Source of the DNA: Bifiguratus adelaidae
Taxonomy: Eukaryota > Mucoromycota > Endogonomycetes > Endogonales
Length of the DNA stretch: 64,000 bases
Assembly: GCA_002261195.1 (NCBI GenBank)
Contig: MVBO01000017.1
Span: 62,001-126,000 of the forward strand
Direction: 5' to 3'
A program made the translations under genes and the position numbers. The notes below the pieces were generated by a model. The model had not been told where the DNA came from and did no database searches. It was given only the letters and a program-made list of their open reading frames with translations. This document shows, one piece after another, positions 33,585 through 43,729 of the stretch. Numbering within the stretch: position 1 is the stretch's first letter; every line of letters begins with the position of its first letter.

Positions 33585-35277
33585 TCAGAATCTGTCTGGA
33601 AGTACGAGCGGGGCAACCAATGTCCAAATGTAGAGAGCAAAACATAGCCATGAGGATACTATCTTGACCCAAACCGCGGCCATGCTCTGTCCAATTCGCA
33701 TCAATTCACCGCTGGGGATATCGGAGTTACCGCTCAGGTCGATGATAGCCCTGATACAAGATTAGGAACATAGAAAGGTCTGTCCATCCGTTCCCTTCAC
33801 TAACCAGTCCGTAATCAACTCCGCAACATACATGGCCGCAAGGGCGAACACGACATGAAAGAAAGCATAGCTGTATACAGTACCGGAAACCTCGTCATCG
33901 TACTCTTGTCTTTCGGAGCTTTCTGGCACTGGCGTATAGCGTTTTCTGCGTGGCTTTACATCAGACATTGAATACATCGAACAACCTCACTTACCCTCTG
34001 CTGGCTGATATCAGCCCAGTCTCCTCTCCCGGAATATCTGGCTCTTCATCTTCGCGCTCCATTCCTAGCACACCAGCAACAGCAGCTTTGCTCGTTGAAT
34101 AGGCAATGGCCAAAAAGGTTAGAATGGCACCCAGCACCACCGCAGTTCCCTTTAGCGCGCTCGCTGCTCCGAAGGGATTGCACTTTGCTTCAGCTGGTTC
34201 GTTTGCTAGAGCACTGAAGGTGAGATAAGTGCAATAGATGGCTACAATGGACGACTGTGCGAGTCCAGATTTCGGATTGGCGTTCTGTATTGCCGGTGTT
34301 ACTGATGCGATGCTAGAGACAAGGATGGCGATCACCAAGAGTGTGATGACGACGATGTTGAACGTGCAGCCAGGTGATGCAAAATACGCAATGACAACGC
34401 CAATGAGTGCAAATGCCACACCGTAGGCCAGGATGGTACTGCCGATCAGAACATACTTCCAAAGGTCGCGTTCCTGCATCTCCCATCGCTCCAAGCACGT
34501 CTCAGCCCATGCGTGCGCGAAGTCAATCAACAGAATGAGACCCAGCAATACAAAGAGTGCTGCACCTGCGAGATGCACGTAGTTTCCAATCACAGGAAAT
34601 GCCTCGTTGGGTATGAAGAAACTCGCAGTTAAAAGCACAATCCACAATAGGATTTTAGGACCCCACCAGCTGCTCAAGTGTCAGCTCTCATAAAAAGCAT
34701 TGCAGAAAGGTTACCTACCCATTTTGTATGGCCGCGCGACTGTCACGACTGTCATGGACACCAATCAGACTGATACAAAGCAGCAGATGAAACATGACGA
34801 GGGCAAATTCGACACGATGAACCTATCATGAATTGGGTTAAACGAGCTGGATCACAGGCCAGATCATCCAAAGATACTTACTGCGACAATGCCAAAGCAT
34901 CCTTCTCCAGCGCAATCGATCCGAAGGTAATCCAAGGTAATCTTTTCGATTTGCTTGGCAATAACATTAGAGCGCATAACCCACGCCAACTGCACACCGA
35001 GAGGGCTGATATGAGATACCATTCTGCTCTAGCAACATCCTACAACTTACAATGGAGTTTAAGAGAAAGATGAGCTGAACATAAGACCGTCTGTCAGCTT
35101 CATGTCGTGCGCAAGACTTGCCAAGAAACCTACCGCAAAAGCTACACGCGTGGCAACAGAGTTGTTGCAGTTGCATGACTTGAATACAAGAGAGCATGCA
35201 GCCGCAGAACAGCAGGCTGCAGCACAAGAACCCACCAAACCGGCAGGCAAGCCCAAAAGACTAAAGGCAACACCCAT
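33585..35277 (-). CDS. TMS1: Serine incorporator / TMS1 family polytopic membrane protein
   Basis: SERINC family, about ten membrane helices, endomembrane or plasma membrane; the proposed roles are serine-lipid synthesis support and lipid scrambling. Seven exons: 35277-35134, 35074-35051 (only 24 bases), 34989-34882, 34822-34719, 34672-33995, 33945-33805 and 33750-33585; 454 residues. The N-terminal Cys cluster ([13 protein letters not shown]...[10 protein letters not shown]) and [15 protein letters not shown] are diagnostic; [26 protein letters not shown] and the C-terminal [24 protein letters not shown] follow. The start is 31 bp from the divergent nuclease ATG. Confidence 0.93.
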
Positions 35278-35308
35278 GGTGTTTTATCTCTTAACACAAG
35301 ATGTGTCC
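35278..35308. promoter_or_regulatory. 31-bp gap between two divergent start codons
   Basis: SERINC/TMS1 (-) and the asteroid-like nuclease (+) start here. Any promoter must extend into both coding regions, so leaders probably overlap. Confidence 0.4.
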
Positions 35309-37549
35309 ATGGGAGTGAAAGGTTTGCAGACTTTTCTTCACGAAGGAGGCGTGACAAGGCAAGTCTCTTGGTCCCAAGAGGAGCAAACGCATGGATATGG
35401 GCGCACGTTGTTCATTGACGGTAACGCTTACGCTCACCACTCTTACCGTCAAAGCCGATTGGATTGGATCCTTGGAGGTACGTGAGGCATATTGCGCGCT
35501 CTTTGGCCAGGAAACAGCTCACACTGCATAGGCCAGTATGGAGCATATGCGGGCTATGTGAGATCGCAGATGAGAGCTCTCTTACATTGTGGTATCTTCC
35601 CTCAATTCTACTTTGACGGCGCACTACCGAAAGGAAAGGTCCCAGCACGGATCGCGCGCGAGAACGAACGGGTGAGAACCCTGATTCGATGTTTTGAGAA
35701 GCGGGATGCAATGACCTCCAAGTCTTCCATGGAGAGTTCTTTTGCGGATGCCTTCTTCACTCTACCATTGATGGCAATTGATACCTGCATGTCTGCTTTG
35801 AAGGACATGGGAATCCCAGTATTCATTTGTAATGAAGAGGCAGACAGTACGGTTGCGCATCTCGCAAAGGTACACGGTGCTTTGGCGGTCTCCAAAGATT
35901 CCGACTACTTCATTTTCGATCTAGGAGACGGAGGCTACGTGCGACTGGACGATTTGCACATCCCAACGACCGTTGTCGGCGAAAACACCAGGTTGAAAGT
36001 TACTGCATTAGTGTATGACACAGCCAGCATTGCATCATTGCTATCCATACGCCGTATGTTGTTGCCTGTCTTTGCGAGCATTCTCGGCAACGATTATACG
36101 GAAACGAATCATCTCCGCGAAGCCATTTTTGCGCGCAAATCACTTCATACCAAATCGACAAACGCCAAGGCAAAGGCTGCTATTTCAAGATCTCTTCAGA
36201 TTCAGCGCGTATTATTCTACTTGCAGCTCTTTTCTGATGAGGAGAGCTACCCGGACGCCTCGAGTGTTATTGCTGCAATTGCGGAAACCTTTGGAGAGAG
36301 CAATCCTAACTTATCGCGTGAAGCCATTGAACGGTCGCTCAATGCAGCCAATGCTCAGTACAATGGATTGACTCTACGTTCAACCCCAGTTTCGGTGGAT
36401 GTAGAGGGAGAACGCAGCTCACGACAGTTGCTGGATATTGTTGCAACGCAGACGTTCTGGTGTTCACCAATTCTGGAAGATACTACGCTGCGATCGAGTT
36501 GGTTATTTGGGCGCTGGCTCCGACAATGGGCCTACACTATTTTGCTATCAAAGATCAACGATAACCGCGCAGACTCCGAGGATATCACAGTCCTCATTTA
36601 CGCTTTGGATCATACTGTTCTCGAAAGGCACACCATTCAAGAATACGTTCGGAAGGCGGATCACATCACCAGTGACGAGGTATCTCTTCCCTCTCAAGAT
36701 GAATTGCTGGAGTTTGTCTCTCATGCGAACAATCTCGTCGCGACCAAACATACCGCATTTGCTTCCAAGGAACAGAACAAGAGCTTGCTCCAAAGCAACT
36801 ACTCTTTATATACCAGCCTCCACCAAACGGTTTTGCACGCTTGCAACAGCCTACCCCCCGTGTGGTTGCCGTTCGTCTCGGTCATGCGCTACATGATACT
36901 CCACTCTGCCCGCAAGACTTTTGAGAGCAGCAAGATGGGCAAGCTTGCAGATTACGAAGTCGTCTCCTTTGTTGTGATGGCTCTAAAAGCGTATCGATCT
37001 GTTCAAGCACAAAGTATAGCCTCACCATTGGCAGGCGGCTCTACGAATCACTCCTTTCTCATTACCAAACGAGCGATCGAACTGACGGCGTATTACCAAA
37101 CGACACTGTTTTCAAGCTATCTTCTCGCTCAAGCTCTCGGTATCTCTGAACAGCTATTGAAGAATCAGATGCTTTCCAGTTTGTACGACGGTCAGCTCTT
37201 TTATCATTGCCTGGCCAGACTTAAAGGTGGAATGACGCCGTCGCAGCTTTGTGAAAGTCTTGATCTCGATGCGAACACAATTGAAATGCTGAATTCGGTG
37301 ATCCGCGCCATCTATCATGACATGTCCATTGCGGACGTTGATCTAGTGTTTCATTACGGCTTCACCCATTGGGACGGAGAAGAGACGCCTTCGTCCGACC
37401 CGACCAAACGCTCGCTTGGCAAACTAACCGCCAGTCGCACAAGGAAAAAGCGACATAAGAAAAGTCAAATGGTGGCAGAGACAGGGAAACCGCATGGGGA
37501 CGACGGTCAGAATCTCTTTGGGCTTCTCTCCACTGGATGTGATTTTTAG
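35309..37549 (+). CDS. Asteroid-like XPG/FEN1-fold nuclease
   Basis: Putative structure-specific nuclease related to asteroid (ASTE1). Two exons, 35309-35477 and 35532-37549, give 728 residues. The N-terminal XPG motif is MGVKGLQTFL, then TLFIDGNAYAHH. The internal part has YFDGALPKGK, PVFICNEEADSTVAHLA and VSKDSDYFIF; the acidic residues in these four segments correspond to the metal-binding set of FEN1-type nucleases, so activity is plausible. Animal ASTE1 acts on 3' overhangs in the shieldin pathway; that role here would be inference. The remaining 450 residues are helical with no other domain recognised, and the C-terminus is basic (TRKKRHKKS). Confidence 0.8.
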
Positions 37550-37614
37550 AATATATACCTCTCTTGTACAATTTACACCTTTATAGAATACACATGTACA
37601 TTTGTATAGGTAGC

Positions 37615-38942
37615 TCAGCTTTGAGTTTCGCGAAACCATCCGCCAAAATAGCCAGTAGACCCGCCACTGCTTTCTTCCATCAAGGAGCTCATCACTTCTA
37701 TATTGGTCTCTTCCTCTTCCTCTTCCTCCTTGTCGGCCTCGACAGCGCCAGATGATTTGCTTCGTTTGATGAGCACGATACCTTCTGAGTCCGACAGTGT
37801 TTCTTTGGAAGGCGCCGACTGTGTCCGCTGTCTTAGGTAGCCCGGATATGGACTAGTACTGAATGAGGTGGCAGTGGCCTTGATGTCCTCTGAAGCGCCT
37901 TTTTTGCGTGAGACAAGGTAGGCCGCACCAGCACCCAACCATCCCGAGAGACCTTGAACACTCTTGGCGGATTCGGGTAGGTAATTGGCCACGCCTGAGG
38001 CCTCGACCCAATGCGCCAACGTTTCGGTGGGTCGCAAATCGGCAAAGTAGGCGTAATTAATGGGAAATGTGAAGGGTTGGAATTTCGGCGCTGATGGTTC
38101 GGGAGCCTTTTCCGGCGTCTATACGCTCTGAATGAGCCTAATCGTTTGAGATCAAAGTGTTCATTCACCTCTCTTGTCCCCAAAATTGCGTATTTCACGG
38201 TTGAATAACCTGCTTGACCCAACGCAGCACCTCGTCGTTTGGCCTCTTCATGCGCATGTTGTAACACATTGTCAATATCTGCTTCATGCTGAATCAAAAT
38301 AGGTTGAATAAAGTGCTTGTACAAGATCAGATAACCCTATCGAACGTCATAAATCCTTCATTCGTAAAGACTGCTTCATAAGCTTACCTGAGTCTGCGGA
38401 AGGACGAGCCAAAAAATGAAGGCAACTTTAATTTCATTGTAGAAAGGCAACCTAAAACAATGGGATATTGAGCACAATTTTGGGGGTCACGGGTCGTTGG
38501 GTTGCGCAAAGTCGAACAAGACAGCTGACCACATGTTGCTTGGTCCCGCCGCGGGAGAAGCCGCTAGACGGTGACTCTCTGTCAAAGACTCCCATCCTTG
38601 AACGGATCGCCACCTACCGGACCATGCCAGCTGTTAAACCCTTTTGGCCACGCATTGCTACCGGTAGCAATACGTTCTGCGGTACGACAGAACAACAAAC
38701 AGCCATGCCAAGCCCTCTACACCCTCATCCGCATTGCCTACATGGCCCATGGCTACTTACCACGACACAAAGAGGTCGGCAACATATTCTCCCACATAAT
38801 AGGTGGATATCGTTATCCAATACATCAAACTTGGCGCCAACACGTCGCTCGTATTAGTCTTCACCGCCTTGTAAGATGAGTAGGCAGGGAAAAGTTGCAA
38901 CGTTAGCGTCTTGATCAAGAAGAAGGCAAGATTAGGTAGCAT
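37615..38942 (-). CDS. REEP/HVA22/Yop1-family ER-shaping membrane protein
   Basis: TB2/DP1/HVA22 domain protein that bends tubular ER or binds microtubules. Four exons: 38942-38761, 38451-38388, 38336-38169 and 38118-37615; 305 residues. Signature: LFPAYSSYKAVKT, LMYWITISTYYVGEYVADLF, LPFYNEIKVAFIFWLVLPQTQG and LYKHFIQPILIQHEADID. The remaining C-terminal part is soluble, with an acidic run near the end. Intron 1 (38760-38452, 309 nt) is long for this region. Start chosen at 38942 because an upstream Met in the same frame adds only a non-conserved, Cys/Tyr-rich stretch. Confidence 0.88.
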
Positions 38943-39329
38943 GGTGTGAGTAAGAAGGAAATGATAATACTTGTCACAGTCCGAAGCGCTTCCCATATGA
39001 TAGGACTCCCCCCATGTCACGTTATTCACTCTTTAGGAAATCGGTTGGATGCATATTAACCCTAACCCATAATATTGCCTTTTATTTTCGGGGATGTCGC
39101 ACAAACATCGATTACATTTATCGCTCCAGGGGGCCATTGGTGACTTTTCCTCTCTTCTCTTGTCTGTGGTGGCAGCTGGGCATCCAGATTGACTTTGCCC
39201 ACCGATAGGAGGATTGTTGACTTGCGCAAATTGTATTCTGGTGAACTTGACCGTTTTTGGACACATATACAAATATATGTATATGAAACGTATGTGCCAA
39301 CGTTTCGAATCGTCGATTTAGATACAAGA
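38943..39329. promoter_or_regulatory. Shared upstream region of REEP (-) and phosphatase (+) genes
   Basis: Contains both promoters. No gene supported. A short AACCCTAACCC at 39058-39068 resembles 1.8 telomere units and is probably chance or a Myb-type binding site. Confidence 0.35.
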
Positions 39330-40989
39330 ATGGGCGATGGTCTACAGGATCCATCCTTGTTAGAGCCTCCGAACCGACGCAAGAGGAACACCAAGGGCTT
39401 GTCGCTAAGCTTGGCGAATGCGGGAACGTCAGAATATGGTGTCTCGACGCCACTGGCGGATACAGAGCAAACCGATGTTTCAGTGACCCGGAGGGAGACC
39501 TCGCAGTGGGGTATGTCCGGCCGACTACGCAAAAAGACTAGCTCGCACAGCCTCTTGAATGCGGAGATTGATCAGACAGATGTGTACACCAATGGACCGG
39601 TTTGCATCCTTCCCCACCTCTTCCTCGGAAACGAGCGCAATGCGGGCAATTCGAGACTGTTATACAACTTGAACATTGAATACATTTTGAACGTTGCAAA
39701 GGAAGTTGTCACACCCATGGATGGCCTAGGTGAGACTCATGGTACACGTCATGTGCAGTCAAGTAGGATAGCCCATCGCCATCAGAGGAGTCGTGATCGG
39801 CTATTGGATGTAGCGGACGCTTGGGCGACAGTCGCTGCCTCACCGACATTCTCAGTCACTTCTCGGACAAGTTCCACCCATAGTTGCGGCTCAATGTCAA
39901 GGTCCGATGATGCTATCGGATCTGATACAGGTAATTCTGTGAGCTAGGCGTTATCCTTTCCAACGGACACTCATTGAGATTCATGATGCAGAATTTTCAC
40001 CTTCAACTCCCGCTTTTGAGGCGTTTCCAAGCTTCTATCCCATCAACTATCGCAAGTTCGGATGGTCTCACAATCAACAAAACATCATTCCCGACCTCAT
40101 CGCTCAATTCGCCTTCATTGATGAAGCCATATCGCAGAAAAAGTCAGTCCTCGTGCATTGTCAGCTTGGCATATCCCGCTCTGCGTCACTTGTCATTGCA
40201 TATGTTATGCGGTCCAAACACATGACGCTTGATGAAGCTTTTGATTATGTCAAGAGTAAATCACCGTACATCGCCCCCAACATGAGCTTACTATACCAAC
40301 TCAAGGATTTCGAAACACTGCTGGGTATCGGCGGCGACAAAAGCACTGATAGACTTGGCGTTGGGACACGTTCAGATGCTACCCGACGCTGGACAGCTGC
40401 AATCTTGATGAAGAAGACGAGTATAGAAGACCTTTCAGATCGCGAAGCAGCCAAGCAAGCAAGATGTCATTCTGACCACGCTGATTTATACGGTCGCGAT
40501 GTCGGGGAATGGCTTGAATCTCTTGCCGAGCACAAGGCGCAAGTGGGAAGGGACTCCGACGTCGATTGGAAACGTTTCGAAACAGACGTACTGAAGACCA
40601 ATCGTCAAGGCCGTTCAGCTACGATAGGAGCTCCCCAAAAGTCATCTGTTCCACAAGCCAGCCTTGCTTTGGGGATTAAACTGCAGCAAGCAATGCACTC
40701 AGAAAGTGCTTTGAGCCCTAAAACCACAGCAGAATACGAACCTACACCTGCTCTACGACGCAATGCTTCCCAACCGATTCTCATCCTTCCACCCTCCAAT
40801 ACCGCTTCCTACATCTCACACACAGCAATGTATGATCGAGCCATATCCGCCCACATCAAAGAAGAGCAACACGATTTGCTTCATGATGGCTTCACCGCTC
40901 TACCACAAAACAATGTCTTTTCACCTACACGCATGACACCTCCTGCTAGCATCACCTCCTTTTGGCAGACCTTCTCCACATGTCCATAG
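39330..40989 (+). CDS. Dual-specificity (MAP-kinase-type) protein phosphatase
   Basis: DSP-fold phosphatase, probably acting on MAP kinases as in Msg5/Pmp1. Two exons, 39330-39930 and 39992-40989, give 532 residues. The catalytic domain begins CILPHLFLGNERNAGN and IEYILNVAKEV, and continues FAFIDEAISQKKSVLVHCQLGISRSASLVIAYVM, where HCQLGISRS is the HCx5R P-loop, then DEAFDYVKSKSPYIAPNMSLLYQL. Between the two halves lies a Ser/Thr/Arg-rich insert of about 75 residues (39730-39990), not found in minimal DSPs. N- and C-terminal thirds are low complexity, with possible phosphosites and docking motifs. Confidence 0.88.
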
Positions 40990-41248
40990 CATTGATCTCC
41001 ATTGTATACAAGCATAAAATCATCCATACCTCCGTTTCATTCACTCCAATCGCTGTACCTTGATTCCATTGCCAGCATTCTTGTTTGAATAAGTCGTTTC
41101 GTTTTGTTTGACGTTGCTTGCGGCTGCTTGTTCTCAAGAATTGGCGAGTCTGGGCATTGGGCCAGTCAAAGGCATCTACAACCCCGCATTTCGGCCATAA
41201 GCGGAAATTCCCCGTTCCTTCCTCAGTCAACCAGTTCCTGTCGGACTC

Positions 41249-41911
41249 ATGGCAAGCTCCACACTCCTCAAACGACTGGCGCGCGTCCAGACATCATCTC
41301 TGTCCGACGCTCTCAAATCACTACCCGTCCTTGACGCCGCCATAAAGCCAATGACACCATTCACGTGCATGGTCGGACCGGCGTTCACGGTCGTGGCAGA
41401 GGACGACCACCTGGCCGTCCTCTACAGCGTCAAACAAGCACAACCCGGTTCAGTTCTCGTCATCAGTACAAACGGAGGCAAGAAGGCCGTCACGGGTGAG
41501 CTATTCGCCAGTGAAGCGCGACGACGTGGACTCGTGGGCATCGTGGTAGACGGGTATTGTCGAGATCTACGGAACCTGCAACAGATCGGGCTATCTGTCT
41601 TTGCACGCGGCGCTGTTCCTCAGTCAGGGTCTATGTCACGAGTACCTATACAGACGCAAGTTTCTGTATCGTGCGGTGGCATTGAGGTTCAACCAGGTGA
41701 TATCGTGGTCGCTGATGAAGATGGTGTTCTCATTGCTCCTGTGGATCAATTGACTCTGGCCATTGACAAGGCTGAAGTCATTGAGGATAAAGAGAGTCAG
41801 ATTGTCAAGGCTATTGCGGCGGGTAAAAGTTTATTTGACCTAACCAATGGAGAGGAGTATCTAGACAAGTTGTCGCAGGGACAAGCATGTTCATTTGAAT
41901 ATACAGTTTGA
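41249..41911 (+). CDS. RraA-like / 4-hydroxy-4-methyl-2-oxoglutarate aldolase family protein
   Basis: Intronless, 220 residues. RraA-fold motifs: SSLSDALKS, GPAFTVVAEDDHLAV, VLVISTNGGKKAVTGELFASEARRRGLVGIVVDGYCRD and VQPGDIVVADEDGVLIAP. In HMG/CHA aldolases the GELFA...GxxxDGxxRD region holds the metal and the catalytic Asp/Arg pair; both are present in VDGYCRD. Members act as class II pyruvate aldolases or oxaloacetate decarboxylases; RNase E inhibition is specific to bacteria. The true substrate here is unknown. No targeting signal seen. Confidence 0.85.
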   Translation: MASSTLLKRLARVQTSSLSDALKSLPVLDAAIKPMTPFTCMVGPAFTVVAEDDHLAVLYSVKQAQPGSVLVISTNGGKKAVTGELFASEARRRGLVGIVVDGYCRDLRNLQQIGLSVFARGAVPQSGSMSRVPIQTQVSVSCGGIEVQPGDIVVADEDGVLIAPVDQLTLAIDKAEVIEDKESQIVKAIAAGKSLFDLTNGEEYLDKLSQGQACSFEYTV

Positions 41912-41939
41912 GCGTGCAAATTTCCTCTTGTGAGCAGGA

Positions 41940-42544
41940 ATGGAGTACATTGACAGTAAGTGGTTTGCATTTGGCGACAATTGAACGCGTACTCAAGCAA
42001 TGACAGCACTAGCAAAGGCAGAACACCTCGCCGAGGAAATATTGACCAAAAAACAACTGGTAAGCTTGCCAAACATTCAGTACTCCTCTTGCTAACAAGG
42101 GCTTAGGTGGTAGACTTGGATAGGCGAAGGAACAGTAATCGTGAGGCGCTTGCTCAGCTGAGAAAGAGCCAAGGAAAGGGTCAGTGGAAGCGGACTGAGA
42201 CGAGCTTGACTCACATGCTATCTACATAGTGAAGAAAATGTGGTTCAATCTCGGCGACATGTTTATCAAGATGCCACACGCCGAGGTCATGGACACCCTC
42301 AACAAAGGTAAGTCGTCCAGCGTATGAGCGTATGCTTATCTGGGCAGACCAAGCACATCTGGATGCCGAAATTGCAAAGACTCGGGAAAAGATCAAGGAA
42401 GATGTACGGGAATTGGAAGAAGTGCAGAACAAGGATACGCGTCTCGTCGATTCGTTTGGTTTGAGTGGAGTATCGGCCAATGAAATGTATACTATGGGAA
42501 AGAGGATGGGACGTCATCGAGAAGAACATGTCACAGATTTCTAA
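41940..42544 (+). CDS. PDRG1: PDRG1-like prefoldin-beta protein
   Basis: Subunit of the prefoldin-like module of the R2TP/PAQosome chaperone, which helps assemble RNA polymerases. Five exons: 41940-41955 (16 bases), 41998-42059, 42107-42179, 42230-42307 and 42348-42544; 141 residues. Characteristic features: AEEILTKKQLVVDLDRRRNSNREAL, WFNLGDMFIKMPHAEV and DQAHLDAEIAK, forming two coiled-coil helices around the short beta pair. Length equals the human protein. The first exon is tiny and its acceptor is AAG; intron 4 is only 40 nt. The gene follows the RraA-like gene closely on the same strand (28 bp). Confidence 0.88.
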
Positions 42545-42684
42545 TGTATTCGTCTATTGTATTTATTGCAATTGTATCATATAGCTGCCTGCCAGTGAAA
42601 GCAACATGTACCAACAACACACAGAGTTTAGACGGATGAAGAGGTTTATTTTTTAAGTATACACGAAGCAACCCACGACGTCAT

Positions 42685-43497
42685 CTAAGCCTTGATCGCA
42701 TACTTGCGTTGAGGGAAGTGAGTCTCGCGCTTTTGTTCCTTGAGGGTCTTGAGGCCAGCTTCGTGCTTGCTGAGACGGCGACGGATGGCACGGGTCTTCT
42801 TGGTACGGAGATCAAGAGGGACGTACTTCTTCTTGGCATAGAATAGGCGAAGTTGAGCCCGTTGGGTTTGGTTGATGACGGTGAGAACTCTGGCGATGGA
42901 CTTGCGAACTGCCGAGCTGGAGACAAAATATCAGTGATATTGTCCTCATTTCCCGCATTCTTAGAAACTGGTCATCAGGGACCGGCAAGGTCATCACTGT
43001 ACCGACCGAGTACCATCACACGAGGTTCATGCTCCAATATACTTACATTTTCTGGAGCTTGGTGGAACCACCACCAGACACCTTCTGAACACGAAGGGAG
43101 GCAAGTTCTTGCTTCAACTCATCCAATTGCTTGGTAAGCTCAGCCTTGTTCTTGTTTCGCAGTTCGTGAGCTTTGACGGGGGCCTAGAAAGTAACGCATT
43201 GATCAGCATCTGTCTCTGACATCATGTCAAGCGGTGACAGGCAGGTTCGCAGCAGGGGGATAACCGCACAACGTTGTCGCTTACATCCTGTGGCTGCAAG
43301 GGCGCATGCAGGTAGATGCTCCACCATCACGCTGCTGGACTGATGGCAGCTTATCCACGCACATGTAGCGATGGATGATTGGCGGTAATCCATCCATCCA
43401 TCATCCACACCCAATCCAGGTCGCACATTGCTCGTCCATCCTGATACCATCTAGACACTCCATCTCATACCATCGCCAGAGCGCCAAAACTTACCAT
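42685..43497 (-). CDS. RPL35: 60S ribosomal protein L35 (uL29)
   Basis: Large-subunit protein near the exit tunnel. The coding part has three exons: 43497-43495 (only the ATG), 43183-43047 and 42916-42685; 123 residues. Motifs: [59 protein letters not shown] and [11 protein letters not shown] start codon alone in exon 1, followed by a long first intron (311 nt), is typical of ribosomal protein genes. Intron 2 (42917-43046) contains box C/D-like sequences, listed separately. Confidence 0.95.
42931..42997 (-). ncRNA. Candidate intronic box C/D snoRNA in RPL35 intron 2
   Basis: On the RPL35 sense strand, intron 2 has an exact C box GTGATGA (42997-42991) and, 67 nt to the end, a D box CTGA (42934-42931). 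An internal CTGATGA (42978-42972) could serve as D'/C'. Spacing and host (a ribosomal protein intron) fit box C/D snoRNAs. Against it: the flanking terminal stem is weak, D' and C' overlap, and I could not test complementarity to rRNA. Confidence 0.25.
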
Positions 43498-43729
43498 TTG
43501 TACAAAGGATGCCCGTATGAAGGAAGAGAAGGAAAGATCAAAGCAGCCACTTCGTCGAATGTCGTCTCCCCTCGGCCCGGAATTGAGGCTTGACTAAAAT
43601 TGTCTACGTCACTCGTTAGGTTCCATAAAAGGAAATGCTTGAATCCGTGCTCTACCTCATGGTCAAAGTTTCAGCGCCAAGTGCTGGCGCCTATTAACTA
43701 TTGTTCAACCGTCTTCAGCTCAGGGATAC

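Noticed and set aside
39058-39068. AACCCTAACCC, telomere-like repeat
   Set aside because: Fewer than two units in a promoter region; not evidence for a telomere or interstitial array.
43184-43494. snoRNA in the long first intron of RPL35
   Set aside because: Only an imperfect C-like box (ATGATGT) about 20 nt from a CTGA; spacing unsuitable.
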